64,000 nt of DNA from Commensalibacter melissae. Lineage in GTDB: Bacteria; Pseudomonadota; Alphaproteobacteria; Acetobacterales; Acetobacteraceae. Location: NCBI RefSeq assembly GCF_003691365.1, contig NZ_CP033087.1, positions 1,770,001-1,834,000 on the forward strand. The letters are read 5' to 3'. Below are positions 1 through 9,127 of this stretch, piece by piece. Every line of letters starts with the position of its first letter. Position 1 is the stretch's first letter. The notes beneath the pieces are model-generated. The model was not told the origin of the DNA, made no database searches, and saw only the letters and a list, made by a program, of their open reading frames with translations. Made by a program: the position numbers and the translations under genes.

Positions 1-1
1 T

Positions 2-1336
2 ATTATTCCACAAACAATTCAAAGCTGGACGCGGGAAATTATTGAAAAATTTCCTTTATTGTTCGGAGGAAGTCCTGCCCAGCTAAAAGAAATAAAAGTT
101 AATAGCGCCATAGAATTACCAGTTATTCAGGCTGATGATCTTTCTTATCTTCAATTTTCTTCAGGAAGCACTCGCTTTCCTATGGGGGTTGCTGTCACCC
201 AGAAAGCCTGTTTGGCCAATGCTCATGCAATCTCATATTATGGATTGGCAGTAAAAGAAACAGGAGACCGATGCGTTTCATGGTTACCCTTGTATCACGA
301 TATGGGGCTGGTTGGATTTTTCCTAACCCCTATGACATGCCAGTTAACCATTGATCTTTTGCCTACCAGGGATTTCGCAAGGCGTCCACATGTCTGGTTG
401 GATCTGATCAGTCGTAATAAAGGGACCCTATCTTATAGTCCATCTTTTGGGTATGAACTTTGTACACGCCGTATGCCTTCCTCAACCCTGGAACTTGATT
501 TATCCTCTTGGCGTGCGGCAGGTATTGGCGGAGATATGATACGTTCTCATATTTTAGAACAATTTGCCGAACAATATCAAAAATATGGTTTTAATTCAAA
601 AGCTTTTGTCGCAAGCTATGGTATGGCGGAAGCGACATTAGCCCTTTCATTCGCACCTTTGGGAGAGGGACTTAAAACCGATACTATTGATTTGCCCCTT
701 CTTGAAACGACAGGTATAGCAAAACCTTCTAATGATCCTTGCGTTACAACCAGAACTTTTACTCTTTGTGGTCCGATACTTCCTGATCATGAAATTGAAA
801 TACGGGACGAAAATGGAAATATTCTTCCCGAAAGAAGAGCGGGCAGCATTTACGTGCGAGGCCCAAGCCTTATGAAAGGTTATTTCAATAAAGAAAAAGA
901 AACAGAAGCCGTTCTTGACAAAGAAGGATGGTTAAAAACAGGTGACCTAGGTTATATTTTAAATAACGAAATTGTCATAATTGGACGCGAAAAAGATTTG
1001 ATTATCATTAATGGGCGAAATATATGGCCCCAGGATCTGGAATGGGCGGCTGAACATGCTTTTAACTCGCTAAGAAGCCGCGATGTCGCTGTATTCTCGG
1101 TTGATAAGAATAATCAGGAAACTGTCGTTGCACTTGTCCAATGCCGTGCCATTGATGAGTCTGAAAGAAAAAGACTTCAAGAAGATATGACCAGTCTGTT
1201 TAGAAGACAAAATGGTGTAGAAGTATCTGTCCTGTTAGTCCCTCCACATAGCCTGCCGCAAACCTCCTCTGGAAAATTGACACGGGCAAAAGCAAGACAA
1301 ATGCTTTTAAAAGGAGAATTCGGATTTCATTTTTAA
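2..1336 (+). CDS. Fatty-acyl-AMP/ACP ligase of sphingolipid synthesis (5' truncated)
   Basis: Adenylate-forming enzyme (ANL superfamily) of the fatty-acyl-AMP ligase type, which activates a fatty acid with ATP and hands it to an acyl carrier protein. The reading frame is open to the window edge, so the N-terminus is missing; the in-frame TTG at 59 is not the start. Visible motifs are the nucleotide loop SSGSTRFPMGV, the A5-like SYGMAEA, the A7-like GWLKTGDLGY, the hinge GREKDLIIINGRN and the C-terminal Lys region SSGKLTRAKA. The P-loop lysine seen in many relatives is Met here. A dedicated ACP and serine palmitoyltransferase follow on the same strand, matching the acyl ligase/ACP/Spt arrangement of alphaproteobacterial ceramide clusters. 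The role in loading that ACP is inferred from this context; the family is clear. Confidence 0.85.
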   Translation: MIPQTIQSWTREIIEKFPLLFGGSPAQLKEIKVNSAIELPVIQADDLSYLQFSSGSTRFPMGVAVTQKACLANAHAISYYGLAVKETGDRCVSWLPLYHDMGLVGFFLTPMTCQLTIDLLPTRDFARRPHVWLDLISRNKGTLSYSPSFGYELCTRRMPSSTLELDLSSWRAAGIGGDMIRSHILEQFAEQYQKYGFNSKAFVASYGMAEATLALSFAPLGEGLKTDTIDLPLLETTGIAKPSNDPCVTTRTFTLCGPILPDHEIEIRDENGNILPERRAGSIYVRGPSLMKGYFNKEKETEAVLDKEGWLKTGDLGYILNNEIVIIGREKDLIIINGRNIWPQDLEWAAEHAFNSLRSRDVAVFSVDKNNQETVVALVQCRAIDESERKRLQEDMTSLFRRQNGVEVSVLLVPPHSLPQTSSGKLTRAKARQMLLKGEFGFHF

Positions 1337-1494
1337 AAATTCAGGTATGAAATGAAATTTTATGGCCTCTTGAACAGAATTTAAAAGCTATTTACAATAA
1401 ATCAATTCTTTCCTTAGGATATGCGACTGATTGCGTTAAATGTCATCCAATCAGTCATAATCGTTCAAATATTGATATTTAACAAGGTAACACT

Positions 1495-1737
1495 ATGACT
1501 GAAACGGTTGAAGAAATTTCAAAAATAATTATTGATACATTATTAGAAAACCCAAAAGTTCCCAAAAACATTTCACCAGACAGCAAAATTATTGAAGATT
1601 TGGAATTCGATTCTCTAGCTGTCATGAATTTCGTCATGGAAATTGAAGATAAACTAGACGTATCCGTTCCTTTGGATCGCCTGACAGACGTAAGAACGAT
1701 TCGTGATCTTGCAGATGCCATCGTTTCCCTTAAATAA
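1495..1737 (+). CDS. Dedicated acyl carrier protein for sphingolipid synthesis
   Basis: 80-residue acyl carrier protein. The phosphopantetheine attachment motif DSL is at residues 39-41, with Ser40 as the modified residue, in the usual helix-2 position. It differs clearly from the housekeeping AcpP at 15402-15644, notably through its N-terminal half and its lack of the DLGADSLD context. It lies between an acyl-AMP ligase and serine palmitoyltransferase, only 12 bases from the latter, so it most likely presents the acyl chain to Spt, as the AcpR-type carriers of Caulobacter do. An AAGG-containing ribosome site lies just before the ATG. Function is inferred from family and context. Confidence 0.85.
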   Translation: MTETVEEISKIIIDTLLENPKVPKNISPDSKIIEDLEFDSLAVMNFVMEIEDKLDVSVPLDRLTDVRTIRDLADAIVSLK

Positions 1738-1749
1738 AAGCCCTCTCCT

Positions 1750-2949
1750 ATGGATATATTTACAAAATTCAAGCCACTTGAAACTGCTTTCAACCAACTT
1801 ATTTCCTTTGCCCCGCACAATCCGTTTGGGGTTACAATCGAAAAAACACTTACTGCAACAGTTGGTACTATCAACGGGAAAGAAACACTTCTTTTTGGAA
1901 CAAACAATTATCTAGGCCTCAGTCAATCCGAAGAGGCACGAAAAGCAGCTGCTGAAACAGCTATGCAATATGGTGTTGGAACAACGGGATCCAGAATTGC
2001 CAATGGCTCTTATTCCTTACATCAATCACTCGAACAAGAGCTGGCTCAGTTCTTCAACCGTCGTTCCTGCATGGTTTTTTCAACAGGATATCAAGCAACC
2101 CTCGGCATGGTATCAACTCTTGCCGGTAAGGATGATTACCTTTTCTTGGATGCGGACTGTCATGCCAGTATTTATGATGGCAGCAGACTCAGTCAGGCAC
2201 AAATTATACGTTTCCGACACAATGACGCTGACGACTTACGTAAGAGATTACGCCGAGTTGGCAATATAAACGGTATTAAACTGGTTGTTGTGGAAGGAGT
2301 TTACTCCATGTTTGGAGATATCGTTCCCCTCAAAGAATTTATCCAGGTCAAGAAAGAGGAAAATGCTTATCTCATGATTGATGAGGCACATTCTTTTGGT
2401 GTTTTTGGTGAACATGGTCGAGGAATTGCAGAACGTGAAAACGTGGAACAAGACGTTGACTTCATCGTGGGAACTTTTTCTAAAAGCTTGGGTACTGTTG
2501 GAGGATATTGTGTTTCCGATTATCCACAAATGGATAAATTACGTCTTTGTACCAGACCCTACATGTTTACGGCCTCTTTACCTCCCGAAGTAATCGCCGC
2601 AACACGTGAAAACTTGAAAATCATCGCTAACCGTCCTGAATTGAGAAATAAACTAAAGAATAATGCCTCCCGGTTTTATCATGCATTACAGAATGCTGGT
2701 TTTCAAACTGGTCCAGATATCAGCTCTGTTGTTTCTGTCATCTTGAATGAATTACCTCAGGCTGCTCATTTCTGGAACAGGGTGTTAGAATTGGGGGCTT
2801 ATATTAATCTTAGCCTGCCTCCCGCTACACCGGATAACAGACCTTTATTAAGAGCGAGTATCGCCGCGGCCCATACAGAAGAACAGATTGACCGACTAGT
2901 TCAAATCTACATTCAGGCGGCCAAAGATGTAGGGATGACTCTTAATTAA
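1750..2949 (+). CDS. spt: Serine palmitoyltransferase (alpha-oxoamine synthase)
   Basis: PLP enzyme condensing L-serine with a palmitoyl thioester to 3-oxosphinganine, the first step of sphingolipid synthesis. The 399 residues match bacterial soluble Spt length. The PLP lysine is Lys245 in GTFSKSLGTVGG; DEAHSFG (Asp211, His214) contacts the cofactor and His138 in the DCHAS segment stacks on the ring. Relatives KBL and AONS share the fold, but the GTFSKSLG-TVGG signature together with the adjacent ACP and acyl ligase points to Spt. The 12-base spacing from the ACP gene indicates an operon. No 3-oxosphinganine reductase or ceramide synthase is seen in the window; they would lie upstream or elsewhere. 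Confidence 0.88.
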   Translation: MDIFTKFKPLETAFNQLISFAPHNPFGVTIEKTLTATVGTINGKETLLFGTNNYLGLSQSEEARKAAAETAMQYGVGTTGSRIANGSYSLHQSLEQELAQFFNRRSCMVFSTGYQATLGMVSTLAGKDDYLFLDADCHASIYDGSRLSQAQIIRFRHNDADDLRKRLRRVGNINGIKLVVVEGVYSMFGDIVPLKEFIQVKKEENAYLMIDEAHSFGVFGEHGRGIAERENVEQDVDFIVGTFSKSLGTVGGYCVSDYPQMDKLRLCTRPYMFTASLPPEVIAATRENLKIIANRPELRNKLKNNASRFYHALQNAGFQTGPDISSVVSVILNELPQAAHFWNRVLELGAYINLSLPPATPDNRPLLRASIAAAHTEEQIDRLVQIYIQAAKDVGMTLN

Positions 2950-2954
2950 AATTA

Positions 2955-3893
2955 TTACCTCTTGAATAAACCCTGTCGATATAATTTGAATAATATCCAG
3001 GGTGCATTTATAAGGGGATGTTTTTTTTGAAACACTGTCAACTCAAGATTAATGTCACGGTGTCGGTTAATTTTCCATACAATATACTGCGCACCTCCCT
3101 CAAACGTGAAAGCGGCCTTAATTAATCGGCAAATATTCAAGGGTCGGCCCAATATTTTCCGAATCTTCCAGCGTTTTCTAGCATATTCTCGTTGATCCTT
3201 TGACACAGATGGAAATAGAGAACAATCCTTTGTCTCGTTATAGAATATTCCTGCTTTTTGCCAGCCCAGTTTTAAAAGTTGCGTAAAGTAATCTTCTCTA
3301 TTTTCCAAAATCAACATTGGACGATTATTTGATTCCACCCTTAACTCGACATTATAAGTATGACGGAATAATGAACACCAATATTTTTCCGCAGTCCCAT
3401 ATTCTGGCCCTAAAAAAGTGGCCCACCATATGGCTGTATTTACCGCTCTTATGAGACAATCCAACAATGCCTGTTTTCCTTTATCATCCTTCCACCAAAG
3501 AATCTTAACAGGCTGACAAAAACGCGCCCACATCGTTGTATCAATGGATTGTAAAGCAGTAGCTTTTTGAAGTTGATCTATTGATAATATCGCAACTTTG
3601 GCCCTCAAATTAACATTCCCCTCACTCCATTCATGATATTCAATATTCGGAGGTAGACAATAATTAATCACAATTTTAAAACAATCTTCCGGATACCAAT
3701 CAGACAAATTTTGACAAACAACATAAAAATCAAGCAAACCTGTAAGTTCTTTTTTCCATAAAGAAGAACCGTAATAGATAACACCTATGGGTTGCCGATC
3801 TCCTATGATCTGTTTAACAAAGGCGGTAACAGATTCTGGAACAGAATGCTGATCAAATGAAGTGGCTAATAATTGTGACAAGGATGATGACAT
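2955..3893 (-). CDS. Tam41/Mmp37-like CTP-dependent nucleotidyltransferase
   Basis: 312 residues with no signal peptide. The N-terminal part carries a nucleotidyltransferase-like signature: YGSS at 41-44, then Asp55 in LLDFYVV. The middle has an RAKVAILSID...L pattern and a W-rich stretch ending in FCQPVKILW, which resembles the region of mitochondrial Tam41 (Mmp37 family) ending in GRLQKPVKI. Tam41 makes CDP-diacylglycerol from CTP and phosphatidic acid. The gene lies 16 bases downstream of a lipid kinase and converges with spt (gap 5 bases), so a role in activating a sphingolipid phosphate is suggested but not shown. The assignment rests on motif-level similarity read by eye. Confidence 0.6.
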   Translation of the reverse strand: MSSSLSQLLATSFDQHSVPESVTAFVKQIIGDRQPIGVIYYGSSLWKKELTGLLDFYVVCQNLSDWYPEDCFKIVINYCLPPNIEYHEWSEGNVNLRAKVAILSIDQLQKATALQSIDTTMWARFCQPVKILWWKDDKGKQALLDCLIRAVNTAIWWATFLGPEYGTAEKYWCSLFRHTYNVELRVESNNRPMLILENREDYFTQLLKLGWQKAGIFYNETKDCSLFPSVSKDQREYARKRWKIRKILGRPLNICRLIKAAFTFEGGAQYIVWKINRHRDINLELTVFQKKHPLINAPWILFKLYRQGLFKR

Positions 3894-3909
3894 AAACAGC
3901 CGACATTAT

Positions 3910-4884
3910 CTATAAACGGACAAACGAAAATTTGGGACCGGTCGAAAGAAGGATACAATGATCCTCGCCTGTATCAAACTGTTCTCCATCAAGAATAATA
4001 TCCTCTTTGATTGACAGTTTTATTTTATTGGCGGTACCACTAAGATAATTAGGATCATTCAATAACCATTCCGGCGTTTTACCTCTTAATAAGGCGAAAC
4101 ATGCCGCCAACAGATGTGGAGGACGTGCTTTAACATTCAAATAATGAAGACTATCATCCCCTGCATATCGGTTAAAAAATGGCCACATTCCATGAGATAG
4201 GCTCTGTAAAGTCGTCGATAAAAACAAAAAGCAATTCTCCTGATATGATTTCTTTTCATCAATGAAAAAAGAGCATACATTACCGTTAAGCCACAAATCC
4301 CGTGTTTTTGAAAAAAATAATTTTAGTAAAGACGTTATTATGGTGATTGCCACAGCACCATCATGAGGAAAATTTTTTAAAATCGTCGGGTTATGTGCAA
4401 TCTGAATAGCCTTCGTAAATGCCGCTGCACCTTGAAACATTCCCAAAACAGGCGGGCGAGAGGGATCAGACCATTCAATTTTTAATGCATGACGATGCTG
4501 AACCATAAAATGCAATCGCTGACGTTCTGCCAAAGTCCTGATACGCTTAAGAGCATTGATTCCCCGAATACCGAATCCAATATCCTTGGCTATTAAATTT
4601 GTATTTCCTGAAGGAAGAATAATGAGGCTTGGCAATTTATCATGTGGATAACAGCTATAAATAGCTGTCATGACATGACTAATCGTGCCATCTCCACCAT
4701 CTATAATGATACAATCAACCCCTGTTGCGACAAAACGATTTAACGTTTGCATCATATCATCAACAGTTCGTGGCGTAGAATAATTTTCACCTAACCAGTT
4801 CAAGGCAAAATCTGTAAATTCCTTATCCTCTTTCTGATTTAATCGACTGACAGGATTTTTAATTAAGGCAATATTCTGATTCAC
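3910..4884 (-). CDS. Diacylglycerol/ceramide kinase family lipid kinase
   Basis: 324-residue member of the DAGK catalytic family (DgkB/YegS/LcbK type). The nucleotide-binding GGDGT is at residues 63-67 and PSGNTNLIAKD at 91-101 corresponds to the substrate-side loop. The C-terminal part has the beta-sandwich pattern ending in LDGEQFDTGE, equivalent to the family's DGE motif. Such enzymes phosphorylate diacylglycerol, sphingoid bases or ceramide. Next to spt, and in one unit with a Tam41-like enzyme, ceramide or a sphingoid base is the most likely substrate; Caulobacter has a ceramide kinase in its sphingolipid locus. It is first in a two-gene minus-strand unit, transcribed divergently from the metallophosphoesterase at 5080. 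Confidence 0.75.
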   Translation of the reverse strand: MNQNIALIKNPVSRLNQKEDKEFTDFALNWLGENYSTPRTVDDMMQTLNRFVATGVDCIIIDGGDGTISHVMTAIYSCYPHDKLPSLIILPSGNTNLIAKDIGFGIRGINALKRIRTLAERQRLHFMVQHRHALKIEWSDPSRPPVLGMFQGAAAFTKAIQIAHNPTILKNFPHDGAVAITIITSLLKLFFSKTRDLWLNGNVCSFFIDEKKSYQENCFLFLSTTLQSLSHGMWPFFNRYAGDDSLHYLNVKARPPHLLAACFALLRGKTPEWLLNDPNYLSGTANKIKLSIKEDIILDGEQFDTGEDHCILLSTGPKFSFVRL

Positions 4885-5079
4885 GGATTGCTTCTAACAT
4901 TCTATAGTATCTTGTTTTAATTTAATATGAGGAGTAATAAACGTTTTTATAGTTTTGATGTTATCATTCCTTCCCATTTGCTTCTTTTATGAAAAAAATT
5001 GTGCAAAAATCAACTATATTATCATGATTTCAAGTGTGTTACATAACATAGCATAGAATATATTTAAGGATAGTCTCTT

Positions 5080-5967
5080 TTGAAACGCTTTACAATTGCC
5101 CATATTTCGGACATTCATCTTCCCTTGGAAAGCATTCAATTTCCGAAATTATCCCTTGTCAATAAACGATTTTTAAGTTTTCTGTCCTGGAAAAAAAGAC
5201 GCCTTTCTTTGCAAAAAAAGAGACTTGATATCATTATTGATGATATTTCCAGAGAATCTCCCGATCTTTTGTTAATATCGGGAGATCTCACCAACTTGGC
5301 TTTGCCTGAGGAATTTAAACAGGCAGCTGACTGGTTGCATCATCTTCCTTTTAAAAATATAAATATTATCCCAGGGAATCATGATGCGCTTGTTAAAACA
5401 CAATGGCACAATAGCTACGCTTTTTGGTCACCCTGGTCACAGGCTTACAATCATGACGATTACCCTATCATAACCCGTTATGGTTCTATCGCTGTCATTG
5501 GCATTAATACAGCCGTTCCCACGCCTCCCTTTTTTGCAAATGGCCAGGTTGGAAATTATCAGCTGAATCAAATAAGATATGCACTCCAACGACTTAAAAA
5601 AGATAATTTATTCAGGATTGTTATTTTGCACCATCCCCCTGTATCAGGAATTGTTTCGGAAAGAAAGGCCTTAAAAGACAGGAAAAAATTGCAAAAAATA
5701 TTATATGAAGAGGGTGTCGAGATTATTCTTTTTGGGCATGTCCATCGTACCATTACCCGAAAATTTCTTAACACCAATATACCGATGCTGGGAATTGCTT
5801 CAGCCTCTTCCAATTCAAACCGTCCGTATCACCAAGCCGCTTGGCGTAAAATCGTAATTGAAAAATTGGATGATCACTTTCATACATTTTCAACGGTACG
5901 CTTTATAGACAAAAATGGTGATTTTTCTCAAACCCACTCCTTTTATATAGATCACTATTTTCAGTAA
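5080..5967 (+). CDS. Calcineurin-like metallophosphoesterase
   Basis: 295 residues with the complete metallophosphoesterase metal-site set: Asp11/His13 in SDIHLP, Gly68-Asp69 in SGDLTN, GNHD at 99-102, His184/His185 in LHHPP and GHVH at 219-222. The start is TTG, supported by AAGGA about 9 bases upstream. No signal peptide or membrane segment is obvious. It begins a plus-strand unit with lptF (next start within 5-70 bases), lptG and a hydroxylase, diverging from the lipid kinase. A lipid phosphatase or nucleotide-lipid hydrolase role (LpxH-like chemistry) is possible from context, but the substrate is unknown. Confidence 0.75.
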   Translation: MKRFTIAHISDIHLPLESIQFPKLSLVNKRFLSFLSWKKRRLSLQKKRLDIIIDDISRESPDLLLISGDLTNLALPEEFKQAADWLHHLPFKNINIIPGNHDALVKTQWHNSYAFWSPWSQAYNHDDYPIITRYGSIAVIGINTAVPTPPFFANGQVGNYQLNQIRYALQRLKKDNLFRIVILHHPPVSGIVSERKALKDRKKLQKILYEEGVEIILFGHVHRTITRKFLNTNIPMLGIASASSNSNRPYHQAAWRKIVIEKLDDHFHTFSTVRFIDKNGDFSQTHSFYIDHYFQ

Positions 5968-6034
5968 GTCCTTGTTGAAATTTCATTTAAAAAACCAGAG
6001 TTTAACCAGATTTTTATCAACGATCCACATCAAG

Positions 6035-7192
6035 ATGTTGGATTCCTACCTTTTTGCGCAAGCTCTACCAAGTTTTATTATTTCTCTTGGAGTTATCCTT
6101 GCCGCCTTGATGCTGGAAAGATTGCTTGTTTTACTTGACCTATTAGCGGCAGACAGCAGCCCCCTAAGTACTTTTCTTGGCTTACTGGCTGATCTGATCC
6201 CTCATTATCTTGGTCTTGCCATTCCGGCAGCCTTTTGCGTATCAATTTTTTCAAGTATTCGTCAGTTAAATCTTAATAATGAAATTGATGCATTATTAAA
6301 TGCTGGAAAATCCCTTTTTCAATGTACACGGTCTTACATCATAAGTGGTATTGCCGTCAGTTTTTTTTGTATAATATTATATGGTTATATTCAGCCATAT
6401 GCCCGATATGATTTTCGCGCAGCTTTTTTTTATGCCTCCCATGCTGGATGGGCACCCCATATTCAAAGCCATATGATTGTTCAACCCAATAACCACACTG
6501 TTATGATCGTTGACAAAGCTAGCCAAAATGGAACCCAGCTTTCAGGAATCTTCATAAGACAAACAAAATTAAATGATAAAAAACAACTGGTTGAACAAAT
6601 TATTCTGGCCGATAAAGGGAATTTTTATTCACTGGCCGATCATTCAAAAATAATGCTGACCCTTTATGATGGTCAAAATCTTACATTAAATCCGAATAAC
6701 AACAATAATATAACAGATTTTTCCAATGCTTCACGAATAATACAAAACACAAACAAGAAAAACATTTTTAGGGAAAGAGGCAGCGATGAACGCGAACTAA
6801 CCCTGACAAATCTCTACGAACAAATTCAGCACCATACCTATCAAGACATTCCAATTTTAGATATAAAGGCTGAATTTCATTTTCGTTTAGTCCGCGCCTT
6901 ATCAATTATTGCCATTCCTTTTCTTGCTGTCGCCTTAGCCATTACACCAAAACGTCGTAAAAGAAATTTAGGTCTTGGAATCGCGGCAATCATTCTTGTT
7001 GCCTATGATCATATTCAACAACTGGGTTTAACCCTTGTTTCACACGGACATGACAATGCTTTTGTCGCTTTATGGCTACCATTTTTTATATTCTTGTTTT
7101 TTTGCTTTAGCTGTCTATTCTTAAAAAACAATCCTTTTCTCCTTACCTCTCGCAATTTGTTAAGACACTTTTCAAAGTCTTCGGATAAATAA
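6035..7192 (+). CDS. lptF: LptF/YjgP-family permease
   Basis: Inner-membrane subunit of the LptB2FG-type ABC exporter family (YjgP/YjgQ). There are about three N-terminal membrane segments, a periplasmic beta-jellyroll-type domain (about residues 130-300) and a C-terminal membrane block. The N-terminus MLDSYLFAQALPSF matches the family's usual start, so the ATG at 6035 is preferred. A longer frame from TTG at 5972 is possible, and neither has a strong ribosome site. The gene overlaps lptG as TAATG, so the two are translationally coupled. lptD, surA, pdxA and ksgA, usual neighbours in many alphaproteobacteria, are absent here, and the locus is instead embedded in sphingolipid-related genes. 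Confidence 0.82.
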   Translation: MLDSYLFAQALPSFIISLGVILAALMLERLLVLLDLLAADSSPLSTFLGLLADLIPHYLGLAIPAAFCVSIFSSIRQLNLNNEIDALLNAGKSLFQCTRSYIISGIAVSFFCIILYGYIQPYARYDFRAAFFYASHAGWAPHIQSHMIVQPNNHTVMIVDKASQNGTQLSGIFIRQTKLNDKKQLVEQIILADKGNFYSLADHSKIMLTLYDGQNLTLNPNNNNNITDFSNASRIIQNTNKKNIFRERGSDERELTLTNLYEQIQHHTYQDIPILDIKAEFHFRLVRALSIIAIPFLAVALAITPKRRKRNLGLGIAAIILVAYDHIQQLGLTLVSHGHDNAFVALWLPFFIFLFFCFSCLFLKNNPFLLTSRNLLRHFSKSSDK

Positions 7193-8289
7193 TGAAAAAA
7201 TTATTGAAACGTTATGTGTTAACCTTTTATTTATCCAGTCGCTTGTTATCAACGACTTTTACTACTGTCATTATTTTAACAGCAATCATGGAGGTTTTAA
7301 CCCTATTGGAACAAACCTCTTCCATTTTGGAACGACAACTTGGGCTAAAAGGGGTTGTTCATTTCATGATGCTGAAATTACCTTTACTTTTTAATTCTGT
7401 TTTACCCTTAAGTACCCTTATCGGTTTCTTGATCGCCCTCACTCAATTGACAATCAACAATGAGATAACCATCCTACGATCCATAGGCCTATCGACATGG
7501 GGGCTGATAAAAAAATTAATACCTGTTACGCTATTGCTAAGTTTTCTATGTTTTATTATGTCTGACCAAATTACACCCAAAACGGAACTGGATCTGGCAA
7601 CATGGTGGAACAAAACCAACCCGCATCCCGAAAAAGAAAATAATTTCTATTTTTACAGCAATCTTGATATCATCAATATTGATCATATTGCCTATGGAGG
7701 AAATAAAATTACAGGGCTGACGATCATCAAGCGTCGTGATTTATCTCATATTGACTCGGTGCTTATTGCTGATGAAGTCATTCATAAAAACCACCAATGG
7801 ATTTTCTCTCATGCAAAATTCCTGCAAAACAAACCGGATATTCCATTAAAATTTCATGAATTAACAAATGAAAAAGAAAAAATATGGAATATTAACCTGA
7901 CACCACATACCCTTATAAGACTATCTTCAAAATCAATGCCACAATCCATCCATAATATGGTTCTAGAATTATCATATCAACAACCTTTCAAAATGCCTAC
8001 GAATTATATAAAAACAACAATTTGGGGAAGATTGTGTTTACCCTTTACTTTTATCATGATGCTAATTATTACTGTACTTGTAACCTACATTCCGCCACGT
8101 GCCGGGTTACGTAGCTGGATCCCCATCTATTGTTTGGGATATGGATTGTTATTTATTATATTCCAAGAAGTCCTGCATGCTTTGGGGAAAGCAGGAACCA
8201 TACCCGCCCCAGTGGCTTCACTTTCTGCCTTCCTTGTCTTTATGTTAGCTACATGCACTATCATTCTATCAGTTGAAGAAAAACAATGA
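7192..8289 (+). CDS. lptG: LptG/YjgQ-family permease
   Basis: 365-residue partner of the preceding LptF-like protein. It has the YjgP/YjgQ layout: N-terminal membrane helices with a LPL-STLIGFLIAL-type segment, a periplasmic domain in the middle, and three C-terminal helices after residue 270. In the known Lpt system LptFG with LptB extract lipopolysaccharide from the inner membrane and pass it to LptC and LptA. The ATG lies in the TAATG overlap with lptF, and its own TGA overlaps the next ATG (ATGA), so three genes form one coupled unit. Whether the cargo is LPS or another lipid such as a sphingolipid cannot be told from sequence. Confidence 0.85.
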   Translation: MKKLLKRYVLTFYLSSRLLSTTFTTVIILTAIMEVLTLLEQTSSILERQLGLKGVVHFMMLKLPLLFNSVLPLSTLIGFLIALTQLTINNEITILRSIGLSTWGLIKKLIPVTLLLSFLCFIMSDQITPKTELDLATWWNKTNPHPEKENNFYFYSNLDIINIDHIAYGGNKITGLTIIKRRDLSHIDSVLIADEVIHKNHQWIFSHAKFLQNKPDIPLKFHELTNEKEKIWNINLTPHTLIRLSSKSMPQSIHNMVLELSYQQPFKMPTNYIKTTIWGRLCLPFTFIMMLIITVLVTYIPPRAGLRSWIPIYCLGYGLLFIIFQEVLHALGKAGTIPAPVASLSAFLVFMLATCTIILSVEEKQ

Positions 8290-9110
8290 GCAACCAATCT
8301 ATCTTTCAAATTATGCGCAATCAAGACCTACGTTCCGGACGTAGTTACGATTTAGGTAAAATGGGACTAAAACAATTATGGGTGGCCTATTTGACGCATC
8401 CAACCATCCTATTATATTTCAGCCTTATTATTGGATGTATTGTCGCCGTCTGCTACACGTTCAATGGATGGGTTTCTGTTTTAAGTTCAATTATCGTCAT
8501 GATATTTGGTTTTCCATTAATCTGGTATATTATCCATCGCTGGATCATGCATGTTTCGTTACTATACAGAATGAAATGGTCGGCTTCACTATGGAAACGC
8601 ATTCACTTTGATCATCATCAGGATCCCCATCTTTTAAATGTATTATTTGGATCACCCTTGAATACCATACCAACCATCATTATCATTGGGGGCGGCTTGG
8701 GATATTTAGTTGGTGGATTTTGCGGTTTCTTTGCCTCTATTGGTACAGCTGTGTACATGTCATGTTTTTATGAATTTTTTCATTGCATTCAACATTTGAA
8801 TTATAAACCAAAATCCAGGTATGTAAGTCATATTAAACAGGTTCATGTTTTACACCACTTTCATTATGAAAAGGGAAACTTTGGTATTACCAACTATTTT
8901 TGGGATAAAGTCTTCGGTACCTATTATGAAGATGCCAAGGCACGCCCACGGAGCCCAACTGTATTTAACATGGGATATACTGTGAAAGAAGCTGAACATT
9001 ATCCTTGGGTTATGCTAAAAACCGGGGCTCCTCCACGTGATCGTCCCGCAGGATCTAATTTTCGGGAGCATAAAAAAGATTGCACCCAACACACTCAAAA
9101 AGCAGCCTAA
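8286..9110 (+). CDS. Membrane fatty acid hydroxylase / sterol desaturase family
   Basis: 274-residue membrane diiron protein with the family's histidine clusters: His84-RWIM-His89, H107FDHH (to 111), FHCIQH at 165-170 and the group at 187-193 (HVLHHFH). Two hydrophobic blocks (about 37-60 and 65-85) and a central block around 125-155 flank them. The family includes ceramide acyl 2-hydroxylases (Scs7/FA2H type) and sphinganine C4-hydroxylases. Acetic acid bacteria are known to carry 2-hydroxy-acyl ceramides, so a ceramide or fatty acid hydroxylase is the best guess. Its ATGA overlap with lptG makes it part of that operon. Confidence 0.8.
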   Translation: MSNQSIFQIMRNQDLRSGRSYDLGKMGLKQLWVAYLTHPTILLYFSLIIGCIVAVCYTFNGWVSVLSSIIVMIFGFPLIWYIIHRWIMHVSLLYRMKWSASLWKRIHFDHHQDPHLLNVLFGSPLNTIPTIIIIGGGLGYLVGGFCGFFASIGTAVYMSCFYEFFHCIQHLNYKPKSRYVSHIKQVHVLHHFHYEKGNFGITNYFWDKVFGTYYEDAKARPRSPTVFNMGYTVKEAEHYPWVMLKTGAPPRDRPAGSNFREHKKDCTQHTQKAA

Positions 9111-9127
9111 AAGGAATTGGGGCCATT

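Noticed and set aside
1479-1907. 142-codon minus-strand open frame over the ACP and spt start
   Set aside because: Shadow of two well-supported plus-strand genes; no recognisable protein.
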